Below, one piece after another: positions 7,795 through 14,345 of a stretch of DNA of 14,368 bases. Made by a program: the position numbers and the translations under genes. This stretch comes from Fusobacteriota bacterium (GTDB lineage Bacteria; Fusobacteriota; Fusobacteriia; JAPLKR01), in the NCBI GenBank assembly GCA_026387965.1, contig JAPLKR010000054.1:1-14368 (forward strand), read 5' to 3'. The notes beneath the pieces are model-generated. The model was not told the DNA's origin. It did not search any database and saw only the letters and a program-made list of their open reading frames with translations. The first letter of the stretch is position 1; each line of letters opens with the position of its first letter.

Positions 7795-7977
7795 GCTGAC
7801 AAAGATTATGAATTTGAAAGAATTTAAGAAAAACTTTCATTAAAATATTACTATTTTGAGCAGTTAAAAGATAACTTGGTGAAAAATGGTTTTACAATAG
7901 TAAATGAAGAATTCGGCTAGTATGATAAGATTGGCATTGGTAATGGAATGGAATTAATTTTTGTTTGCAAGAAATAA
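7795..7977 (+). pseudogene. Relic resembling the C-terminus of a SAM methyltransferase
   Basis: One frame reads DKDYEFERI-stop-EKLSLKYYYFEQLKDNL, then KNGFTIVNEEFG-stop-YDKIGIGNGMELIFVCKK and a final stop. The two internal stops are TAA at 7825 and TAG at 7918. The pattern (a helix, then NGFTIV, an aromatic and Asp stretch, and ELIFVCKK) resembles the last part of many class I SAM methyltransferases. The family call is tentative. What is clear is a protein-like frame interrupted twice, with no upstream catalytic part in the window. Confidence 0.4.
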
Positions 7978-8024
7978 CCAATTAAGCATGAGTAAATAAA
8001 GTCAATAACAGAAAGGGTTTTGAA

Positions 8025-8165
8025 ATGAATTACATTGTGCAAAGGTATGAAAATTCACGTGAAGAAGATCGATTAACGACAATTATTGCCAGAAAGGTTA
8101 AGTTTGAGACCACAATAAGAGTTTTTAACGAAGTTGTATATAGTAATAAATTTATGAGGAGATAA
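8025..8165 (+). pseudogene. Truncated N-terminal methyltransferase-like ORF before cobQ
   Basis: A 46-residue ORF with a good ribosome site (AAAGGG eight bases upstream). MNYIVQRYENSREEDRL through KFETTIRVF resembles the N-terminal helix of a class of small Firmicutes SAM methyltransferases, but it ends before any SAM-binding motif. The last codons (VVYSNKFMRR) double as the cobQ leader, including its ribosome site. It could act today only as a short leader peptide coupled to cobQ: its TAA lies three bases before the cobQ ATG. Most likely it is the stump left when the cobQ gene was joined here. Confidence 0.45.
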
Positions 8166-8168
8166 ATT

Positions 8169-9653
8169 ATGAAAGGAATTATGATTCAGGGTACCAGCAG
8201 CGATGCCGGTAAAAGTTTTTTAGTTACAGCTCTTTGCCGAATATTTTCAGACGCAGGACTCAAAACATGTCCGTATAAATCACAGAACATGTCTAATAAT
8301 TCCTATGTAACATTAGATGGCTGTGAGATCGGGAGAGCACAAGGAGTTCAAGCGGAGGCTGCACGTCAGGAGCCCAATGCATATATGAACCCCATTCTTT
8401 TAAAACCAAAAAAAGGTACAGAGTCGGAAATCGTTCTTTTTGGAAAAGTTTTTGAGTTCCAGGAAGGAAACGACTATTATAAAAAATTCACCTTGAATGA
8501 GGGAATAAAAGCTGTTCGCCAATCACTTAAATATATAGAAGATAATTATGATGTTATAGTTATTGAAGGCGCCGGAAGCCCTGTGGAAATGAATCTGAAC
8601 GACAGAGAAATAGTTAATATGCGAACAGCCCGTGAAGCAGATGTGCCGGTAATACTAGTAACAGATATTGATAGAGGTGGGTCATTTGGTTCCATAGTAG
8701 GAACTCTTGAATTGCTTGGGGAGGATAGGAAAAGGGTAAAAGGTATTATTTTCAATAAATTCAGGGGAGATATTTCACTTTTTGAGGACGGTGTAAAATT
8801 TATAGAAGCATATACAGGGGTCAGGGTTGTTGGAGTAATGCCTTATCTTAGGGATATCAGGATAGAAAATGAAGATAATTTAAGCACGAATTATTATTAC
8901 AAAAGCAATTTTAAAGAAAAAATTATTATTGGCGTTGTTAATATGCCGTATGTATCAAACAATACCGACATAGAGATATTCCGCTTTGAAAATGATATTG
9001 AAATAATAAGCGTGGATCAATTCACTAATTTTAATTATCTTGACGCGGTTATAATACCCGGCACAAAGAGTACCATTCCTGACATGAAATACTTGAATGA
9101 TACGGGTATTTCTAAAAAAATAAAAGATTTTTACAGAGAAGGTGGATTTGTATTTGGTATTTGTGGCGGGTATCAAATACTTGGAGAGAAAATATCAGAT
9201 GACTTAATGGTTGATAATAATAAAATATCAGAAATTGATGGAATTTCGCTATTACCTGTACATACCAATTTTGAAAAGAAAAAGGTGGTTAAACGGGTAT
9301 GGGGTTTTGTTTCACACCCCCTTTTAAGAAATTGCAAAGTTGATGGTTATGAAATTCATCTGGGAGTTTCGCGGATTAAAGGCAACAATGACTTTTTACC
9401 TTTGATAAAAACAGAGTATTATGAGGAAGGACTTGTTGATAAAGGGTTTAAGGCTGCTGGGACATATCTGCATAATATATTTCACAATGATGAGTTCAGA
9501 AATGGCTGGCTTAATATAATCAGAAAATCGAAGGGGTATCAGGAAAGACCCATTGTTGAAACAAATAATCTGAAAGAAAAAGATTATGATGCTTTAGCAA
9601 AAGTAACTCGTGATCATCTTGATATCGAATATATTTTTAGTTTACTAAAATGA
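8169..9653 (+). CDS. cobQ: Cobyric acid synthase
   Basis: CobQ amidates four side chains of adenosylcobyrinate a,c-diamide with glutamine and ATP during cobalamin synthesis. The 494-residue length is normal. The N-terminal ATP-binding domain starts MIQGTSSDAGKS (P-loop-like), with QNMSNNSYVT, the EIGRAQGVQAEAA block and VIEGAGSPVE. The C-terminal glutamine amidotransferase domain has its nucleophile at Cys332 (FGICGGYQILG) and the catalytic His435 (GTYLHNIF). AGGAGA precedes the ATG. The frame is intact although every neighbour within the insert is broken, which suggests retention under selection or recent arrival. No other cobalamin gene is in the window and no B12-riboswitch box is visible upstream. 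Its substrate must come from genes elsewhere or from uptake of corrinoid precursors. Confidence 0.95.
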   Translation: MKGIMIQGTSSDAGKSFLVTALCRIFSDAGLKTCPYKSQNMSNNSYVTLDGCEIGRAQGVQAEAARQEPNAYMNPILLKPKKGTESEIVLFGKVFEFQEGNDYYKKFTLNEGIKAVRQSLKYIEDNYDVIVIEGAGSPVEMNLNDREIVNMRTAREADVPVILVTDIDRGGSFGSIVGTLELLGEDRKRVKGIIFNKFRGDISLFEDGVKFIEAYTGVRVVGVMPYLRDIRIENEDNLSTNYYYKSNFKEKIIIGVVNMPYVSNNTDIEIFRFENDIEIISVDQFTNFNYLDAVIIPGTKSTIPDMKYLNDTGISKKIKDFYREGGFVFGICGGYQILGEKISDDLMVDNNKISEIDGISLLPVHTNFEKKKVVKRVWGFVSHPLLRNCKVDGYEIHLGVSRIKGNNDFLPLIKTEYYEEGLVDKGFKAAGTYLHNIFHNDEFRNGWLNIIRKSKGYQERPIVETNNLKEKDYDALAKVTRDHLDIEYIFSLLK

Positions 9654-9711
9654 GAAATGAGGTGAAATACAATACACAGCAGTTGACAGCAAATTCATCA
9701 ACTCACCGCAC

Positions 9712-9788
9712 ATTGAGTGTGTGGTGAAGTTGGTGAGAGGGTAAGGAGCGAGTTGTGGCAGATGAGTTTGAAATCTCTTTAAAAGATA
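9712..9788 (+). repeat. Direct repeat, copy 2
   Basis: This copy matches 7033-7110 except for one missing T and one base change. It supplies the ribosome site and start of the displaced methyltransferase gene. Upstream of the repeat, positions 9664-9711 stay in frame with the RlmD tail and read AVDSKFINSP before HIECVVKL. That loosely resembles RlmD's own GVDMFPHTS, so the homology may extend further in diverged form. Confidence 0.93.
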
Positions 9789-10321
9789 AATCGGGAAATC
9801 CACAAAGAAAAGCACTATTACCTGCAAATACGGTGATAAAATTATTGCAGTTAAATAGAGGTGATTTTGTTGTGGATATCGGCTGCGAAACAAGCTATAT
9901 TAGCGAGCCTCTAGCCAGTAAAGTACCATGTGGTAGAGTATATGCGCTAGATATTTCTCTGGAAATGTTAGAGGAAGTGAAAAGTAAGATTGAAACTCAA
10001 CACATTGGAAATATAACATCTATTTTCACAAGTGAAAATCATTGCCCTCTCGAGAGAGACTCTTTGGTTATAGCCGTTTTGGCCATGGTATTTCATGAAG
10101 TGAACGGCAAAGTTAAGTTTTCGAAAGCGATAGAGAGAGTAGTTAGAACTAACGGAAGAGTAGCCATCCGAGAGTGGAGTAAAAGTTTAGACTAAGTTCC
10201 CCCAAAAAAGGATAAAGTTGCAGAAGAGGAGATGATAGCACTCTTTGATTGTATTGGATTTAGCATCGAAGAGAAGCACGAGTTAAACTCGTCAAGATAT
10301 CTACATGTGTATGGAAAATAA
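9755..10321 (+). pseudogene. Class I SAM-dependent methyltransferase interrupted by an in-frame TAA
   Basis: From GTG 9755 (AAGGAG six bases upstream) the frame encodes MADEFEISLKDKSGNPQRKALLP, a helix, and a SAM-binding strand VVDIGCETSYIS (residues 39-50). YALDIS (motif II) and RTNGRVAIREW follow. A TAA at 10193-10195 ends it after 146 residues. The same frame then continues VPPKKDKVAEEEMIALFDCIGF and SSRYLHVYGK to a TAA at 10319, giving the family's expected length of about 188 residues. One substitution therefore probably killed or shortened it. The usual glycine-rich DIGxGxG is also degraded (DIGCETS), a further sign of decay. It originally sat directly after rlmD. Substrate unknown. A sequencing error or tolerated truncation remains possible. 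Confidence 0.75.
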
Positions 10322-10322
10322 G

Positions 10323-10970
10323 ATGAATTGTCCTGTCTGCAAAAGTTTGGTGACTGGCTACGCCCACCAAAAACTTAAAAACCTTTATCATATCTGTTCA
10401 AACTGTGAGTTTATTTTTAAAGATAGTACACAAATTCCGACAGATGATGTGGCTTTTACCCAATATCAAACGCATAAAAATTCCAAAGAAGATGAATGCT
10501 ATATCGAATATCTTTACCATTTTATCAACATTACATTAAAACCTTTTACTCAAATTCAAGGAGAAACAGGACTCGAGTTTGGCAGTGGACCATCTCCTGT
10601 ACTGGCAGAGCTACTTTCGAAAAGAGAGGGCGCTACGATGGAAAATTACGACCTTTATTATGCACCTGAAAAATGCTATGAGGGAAAACGCTATGATTTT
10701 ATTACCTCAACAGAGGTGATAGAGCATATTGAAAATCCTTTAGAGCTGTTTCAATTTTTCAAAACACATCTAAATCCTGGTGGAATACTTGCAGTAATGA
10801 CCAATTTTTCAGAACCTACAGAAGACTTTTTAGATAAATGGCACTATTTAAGAGATGTTACCCATATATCATTTTACAATCCTAAAAATTTAGAGTACAT
10901 TGCGCATGAAATTGGATTTGAGTTGATATTTCATGACAGTAAAAAATGCGCAACACTACGAGCAAAATAA
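10323..10970 (+). CDS. Zinc-ribbon class I SAM-dependent methyltransferase
   Basis: A 215-residue protein with an N-terminal four-cysteine zinc ribbon (Cys3, Cys6, Cys25, Cys28) followed by a Methyltransf_11/23-like fold. LEFGSGPSP (residues 84-92) is SAM-binding motif I, DFITSTEVIEHIENPLEL is the motif IV region, and LNPGGILAVMTN is the motif after it. DVTHISFYNP near the end is typical of this group. I prefer ATG 10323 over the in-frame ATG at 10305 because MNCPVC begins the ribbon directly and the preceding frame's stop overlaps it (TAAGATG), suggesting coupling to the broken methyltransferase. There is no strong ribosome site for either start. Substrate unknown. A hairpin terminator follows at once. 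Confidence 0.8.
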   Translation: MNCPVCKSLVTGYAHQKLKNLYHICSNCEFIFKDSTQIPTDDVAFTQYQTHKNSKEDECYIEYLYHFINITLKPFTQIQGETGLEFGSGPSPVLAELLSKREGATMENYDLYYAPEKCYEGKRYDFITSTEVIEHIENPLELFQFFKTHLNPGGILAVMTNFSEPTEDFLDKWHYLRDVTHISFYNPKNLEYIAHEIGFELIFHDSKKCATLRAK

Positions 10971-10974
10971 TATT

Positions 10975-11012
10975 AAATAGGGCTGGGAAATTTATCCCTG
11001 TCCTATTTTTTT
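10975..11012 (+). terminator. Rho-independent terminator after the methyltransferase
   Basis: AAATAGG (10975-10981) pairs with CCTATTT (11002-11008), and GGGA (10985-10988) pairs with TCCC (10995-10998) inside it. The right arm runs into seven T (11006-11012). This ends the first transcription block, three bases before the next promoter. Confidence 0.85.
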
Positions 11013-11014
11013 AC

Positions 11015-11043
11015 TTGATAATATTTTAAAATATAGATATAAT
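11015..11043 (+). promoter_or_regulatory. Sigma-70-type promoter for the pirin-recQ operon
   Basis: TTGATA (11015-11020), a 17-base spacer and TATAAT (11038-11043) lie 26 bp upstream of the pirin ATG. The terminator just before it makes a fresh transcription start here convincing. A strong ribosome site, AAGGGGG, is at 11058-11064. Confidence 0.85.
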
Positions 11044-11069
11044 GGTATTAATTGCTTAAGGGGGAATAA

Positions 11070-11771
11070 ATGATTAAAAAAATAGAAGCAAAAAAAATGG
11101 GAAAAAGTGATTTAGGGTGGTTAAAAAGTCACTTTCATTTTTCATTTGCAGAATATTATAATCCTAAAAACACGTGTTTTGGTGTACTACGTGTACTTAA
11201 CGATGATGTTGTCAACCCGCAAACAGGATTCGATATGCATCCGCATAAGGATATGGAAATTATCTCCTACGTGGTTGAAGGTAGACTTACTCATGTGGAT
11301 AGTATGGGAAACAAAAGCCACCTCAACCGCGGAGAAGTTCAATATATAAGTGCTGGGACAGGTGTTTTTCATAGCGAACATAACTTAGGCCAAGAAATGG
11401 CAAGATTACTTCAGATATGGATTATTCCAGATAAAAAAAATCATCAACCGAACTACGGTGAGCATAGATTTGAGTGGGATCTGAGAAAAAACACATGGCT
11501 TCATTTGGTGTCAAGTTACTCAAGAACTGCTCCTATAAAAGTTCATCAAGATGTCAATATATATGCCCTTGAGCTCGAAGAAGAGTGCGTTCATTCCTTC
11601 AATGTATTGAATGGAAGGCAAGCATATTTGGTACAAATACAAGGGGAGTCACTCATTAATAAAATGAGGTTAGAGATGCGAGATGCCCTTGAAATTCAAG
11701 AGGAGCTAATCTCGATTGAAGCAATTGTTACATCACATTTTCTACTTATTGAGATGGCTAAAGATGATTAA
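11070..11771 (+). CDS. Pirin family bicupin protein (YhhW-like)
   Basis: Pirins are cytoplasmic metal-binding bicupin proteins. Some, such as E. coli YhhW, show quercetin 2,3-dioxygenase activity, but physiological roles are mostly unknown. The 233-residue length matches YhhW. The N-terminal cupin carries all four metal ligands at their usual places: His57 and His59 (MHPHKDMEI), His101 and Glu103 (GVFHSEHN). GRLTHVDSMGN and GEVQYISAGTG are family blocks. The C-terminal cupin is weaker, as usual. The stop overlaps the recQ start by 8 bp, so recQ is likely coupled to it, and both depend on the promoter at 11015. No functional link between pirin and RecQ can be read from sequence. Confidence 0.92.
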   Translation: MIKKIEAKKMGKSDLGWLKSHFHFSFAEYYNPKNTCFGVLRVLNDDVVNPQTGFDMHPHKDMEIISYVVEGRLTHVDSMGNKSHLNRGEVQYISAGTGVFHSEHNLGQEMARLLQIWIIPDKKNHQPNYGEHRFEWDLRKNTWLHLVSSYSRTAPIKVHQDVNIYALELEEECVHSFNVLNGRQAYLVQIQGESLINKMRLEMRDALEIQEELISIEAIVTSHFLLIEMAKDD

Positions 11772-13686
11772 CAAAGAAAACTTAAAGGTCTCCTTGCAGC
11801 AAAATTTTGGATTTTCAGAGTTCAAAAAGGGGCAAGAAGAGGTTATTTTTAAAATAGTGCATGGAGAATCCCTCTGTGCAATTTTTCCTACGGGGTCAGG
11901 AAAATCCCTTTGCTATCAACTCTCAGCACTACATTTAAAAGGCCTGACGCTGGTTGTCTCGCCACTACTTGCCTTGATGAAAGATCAAGTAGATTTTCTA
12001 AGACGCAAAGGGATACCGGCAGAAGTCATTGATTCGACATTGACAAAACAAGAGGTAAGTAAGGTAAAAGAGGCTTGCTATATAGGGAAAGTCAAAATTT
12101 TAATGGTCTCTGTTGAGCGCTTGAAACAGGAGAGTTTTAGAAATTTTTTGCAAACATTAGAGATATCTCTGTTGGTGATAGATGAAGCGCACTGTATTTC
12201 AGAGTGGGGCCATAATTTCAGACCTGAGTATATCAAGCTTCCTAAATACCAGCAAGAGTTTGGAATCAAACAGGTGCTTTTACTTACCGCTACCGCGCCA
12301 AAACACGTTGTGGAGGATATGAAGGAAAAATTTGATATCAAGTACGAAAATATTATCAATACAGGCTTTTTTAGAGAAAACCTCGCTTTAATAATTGTGC
12401 CACATAGTGAAGATGAAAAATTAGAAGCATTAAGAAAAATTTTAGCCAATAAGAGTGCTTTTCCCGCTATTGTATACACTACAACACAGAAAAAAAGCGA
12501 AGAAGTAGCGAGTGCACTTAGAAGCTTTGGTATTGATACAAATTTTTATCATGCTGGACTTGATTCAAAAGAGCGTGAGATGCGTCAAAATGCCTTTATG
12601 CAAGGAGAAGTGGATGTGATGGTAGCAACCATCGCCTTTGGTATGGGCATTGATAAAGAGAATATTCGTACTGTTGTCCACTATGATTTGCCTAAAACCA
12701 TTGAAAATTATTCCCAAGAGATAGGACGTGCGGGAAGAGATTCAAAGCCCTCTAAGTGCTATATGCTTGGCTCAAGCGGAGATGTGGAAACATTGAAAAA
12801 TTATGTTTATGCGGATACGCCTGATTTTTCAGAAATTCACGCAGTTTTAAGTGATATAAAATCTTCAAAAGGTTCATGGGAGTTTATACTACTTCGTCTC
12901 TCAAAAGAGACAAATATGAAAGAGTTGGTGCTGAAAACCCTTATCGTTTATTTAGAACTAGTAAAGATTATAGAAAGTAGCTACGCATATTTTGATGAGG
13001 TGCGTTTTAAACTACTTAGAAGTGAAGAGGAGATATTAGAAAAGTTTAAAGGGGAGCGCTTAGAATTTTTGAAAAGTATTTTTCACTGTTCTAGCTTAGC
13101 GCGAACCTGGTATACTTTAAGTAGTGAGGCATTGTATAGAGAAGAGCTTGATACAAAAAGGGTTTTAATAGCATTAGAGTATTTAGATGGAGTTGAAGAT
13201 ATTGTTTTAGAAACCAAAAACAGTGTGGATGTGTATAAAATTATAAACCCTGGTTTTGATTTAGAAGTGCTTTCGGAGAAACTTTTTAAGAAATTTCATG
13301 AAAAAGAGTATTTTGAAATTGCGCGGATAGAGAATATGATCGAGTTTTTCAAGAGCGATAGATGTATAGCGATGGCACTTTCAGAGTATTTTTCGGATAT
13401 GTTAGAAAAATCTTGCACAATGTGCAGTGTATGTAAGGGAGAGAAAACTAGGTTTGAAAGGGTTGCACATAAAAAAGAAGAAGAGTATTCGGAAATACTT
13501 CTTAGGGAGTTTAAAGAGATGTATTATAAAAAGTTTTCACGAAAACCAAGCTCAAGAGAGTGTGCAAAGTTTCTTTGCGGCGTAACTTCTCCACATATTT
13601 TGCAAATGAAAGGGAAAAAACAGGAGTATTTTGGAATTTTTGAAGGCATTAATTTTGCAGAAATTGTAAAAAAAGTGGAGGAATAG
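11764..13686 (+). CDS. recQ: ATP-dependent DNA helicase RecQ
   Basis: RecQ unwinds DNA 3' to 5' in recombination and replication-fork repair. I chose ATG 11764 (640 residues) rather than the in-frame TTG at 11716, because the conserved start (FGFSEFKKGQEEVI) follows at once. Walker A is FPTGSGKS (ending at Ser48). The DEAH box is Asp140-His143 in VIDEAHCISEWGHNFRPEY. TATAP is motif III, and YHAGLDSKER and QEIGRAGRD are motifs V and VI. The RecQ zinc site is complete: Cys534, 551, 554 and 557 (C-x16-C-x2-C-x2-C). I do not see a clear HRDC domain at the C-terminus, so it resembles the shorter RecQ forms. It overlaps the pirin stop, and only a weak GAG-type ribosome site is visible. Confidence 0.96.
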   Translation: MINKENLKVSLQQNFGFSEFKKGQEEVIFKIVHGESLCAIFPTGSGKSLCYQLSALHLKGLTLVVSPLLALMKDQVDFLRRKGIPAEVIDSTLTKQEVSKVKEACYIGKVKILMVSVERLKQESFRNFLQTLEISLLVIDEAHCISEWGHNFRPEYIKLPKYQQEFGIKQVLLLTATAPKHVVEDMKEKFDIKYENIINTGFFRENLALIIVPHSEDEKLEALRKILANKSAFPAIVYTTTQKKSEEVASALRSFGIDTNFYHAGLDSKEREMRQNAFMQGEVDVMVATIAFGMGIDKENIRTVVHYDLPKTIENYSQEIGRAGRDSKPSKCYMLGSSGDVETLKNYVYADTPDFSEIHAVLSDIKSSKGSWEFILLRLSKETNMKELVLKTLIVYLELVKIIESSYAYFDEVRFKLLRSEEEILEKFKGERLEFLKSIFHCSSLARTWYTLSSEALYREELDTKRVLIALEYLDGVEDIVLETKNSVDVYKIINPGFDLEVLSEKLFKKFHEKEYFEIARIENMIEFFKSDRCIAMALSEYFSDMLEKSCTMCSVCKGEKTRFERVAHKKEEEYSEILLREFKEMYYKKFSRKPSSRECAKFLCGVTSPHILQMKGKKQEYFGIFEGINFAEIVKKVEE

Positions 13687-13687
13687 C

Positions 13688-14026
13688 ATGATAAAGGATG
13701 ATAAAAATACCGAGATTGAAGTGCTGAAGAAAAGAATTAGAGAATTTGTAGCAGCCCGTAATTGGCAAGAGTTTCATAGCCCAAAAAATCTTGCCATGTC
13801 GGTTGCCATTGAAGCAGCGGAGTTGATGGAAATATTTCAATGGAAAACACCAGCGGAAGCGTTAGATATTACTAAGAGCAGTGAGTTTGAACATTTAAGA
13901 GAAGAGCTTGCTGACGTTATGATATACTGCATCTCTATGGCAAACCAATTAGGAATTGATATTGCGGCGATGATCGAGGATAAAGTAATAAAAAATGGAG
14001 TAAAATACCCAGAGCCAATTAAGTAG
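13688..14026 (+). CDS. MazG-like nucleotide pyrophosphohydrolase
   Basis: This small all-helical NTP-PPase (112 residues) belongs to the MazG/RS21-C6 group, which hydrolyses dNTPs, often dCTP analogues, to the monophosphate and pyrophosphate. The magnesium-binding pattern is complete: Glu42 and Glu45 in AIEAAELMEIFQW, and Glu73 and Asp76 in EELADVMIY. FHSPKNLAMS is a typical block before it. It starts one base after the recQ stop, with GGAGGA upstream. An operon with recQ would suit genome maintenance, since it clears odd nucleotides, but this is inferred from position. The exact substrate is unknown. Confidence 0.9.
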   Translation: MIKDDKNTEIEVLKKRIREFVAARNWQEFHSPKNLAMSVAIEAAELMEIFQWKTPAEALDITKSSEFEHLREELADVMIYCISMANQLGIDIAAMIEDKVIKNGVKYPEPIK

Positions 14027-14036
14027 TGGAGGTAAA

Positions 14037-14195
14037 GTGAAATTTGTAAGGCCAGAATTTAAAATACAGTATCGTAAATTTGAAAAAAATATCGAACTAT
14101 TAAGTGCTTTATGTATAATTACTTATTTTATTCGTTTAATTGCTGAGTTTAGTTCTCTTCCTAAAATAATGGTTCTTGATTATTCCTTTATTTGA
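14037..14195 (+). pseudogene. Truncated membrane-protein start, possibly DUF1648-like
   Basis: A GTG start with GGAGG four bases upstream opens a 52-residue frame right after the MazG-like gene. After a charged start (MKFVRPEFKIQYRKFEKN) comes a hydrophobic helix (IELLSALCIITYFIRLIA), then FSSLPKIMVLDYSF. A helix followed by LP-x-x-(I/M) and an aromatic resembles the beginning of DUF1648-type membrane proteins, which continue for many more residues. Here it stops at 14193, where possible mobile DNA begins, so the gene was probably cut by an insertion. A genuine small membrane protein is the alternative. Confidence 0.4.
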
Positions 14196-14279
14196 AATGT
14201 GCTTTTGTAGGAAATAAAAGCTATTTAACTCGAGTTGTGCGTTTTCACTACACAACGACACACAACTAAAAAAGAAAAA

Positions 14280-14344
14280 GTAGACAACTCCCTAAAATAG
14301 TGTAAAATAAGTTACCACACACACTTACACTAGGAGATGTCTAC
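14280..14344 (+). promoter_or_regulatory. Nested inverted repeats around a possible promoter
   Basis: GTAGACA (14280-14286) is mirrored by TGTCTAC (14338-14344), and inside it AGTGTAA (14299-14305) is mirrored by TTACACT (14325-14331). Both pairs are perfect over seven bases. Within this lie TAGACA and TAAAAT (14303-14308), spaced 16 bp, a fair -35/-10 pair. AGGAG (14332-14336) then precedes the ATG at 14346. An operator bound by the downstream product, or the leader of a transposase gene, would explain this. Further upstream GTTGTG (14234-14239) and two CACAAC copies (14251, 14261) add to the palindromic character. Confidence 0.55.
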
Positions 14345-14345
14345 C

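Larger units (their letters stand above)
7111..9711. other. Repeat-flanked inserted segment carrying cobQ
   Basis: About 2.6 kb lies between two near-identical copies of the rlmD/methyltransferase junction. In order it holds a leader hairpin, a broken sigma-like gene, a terminator, a promoter, two methyltransferase-like relics and intact cobQ. The sigma-like gene resembles genes of Firmicutes mobile elements and the cobQ protein also looks Firmicutes-like to me, unlike the flanking diderm housekeeping genes. No integrase, transposase or relaxase is visible inside. A target duplication of 77 bp is too long for most transposons, so recombination of a circular or duplicated intermediate is more likely. 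Transfer is inferred from layout and decay, not from a database comparison. Confidence 0.65.

Noticed and set aside
7642-8168. Cobalamin riboswitch upstream of cobQ
   Set aside because: I looked for a B12-box-like GCCACTG and the expected structured leader and found neither. The region holds a terminator, a promoter and gene relics instead.
7033-9788. CRISPR-like or phage attachment-site explanation for the repeats
   Set aside because: There are only two copies, they consist of coding sequence from neighbouring genes, and no tRNA, integrase or spacer pattern is present.
12078-12479. A 133-residue minus-strand ORF inside recQ
   Set aside because: It lies wholly opposite the conserved RecQ helicase motifs, has no ribosome site, and looks like a shadow frame.
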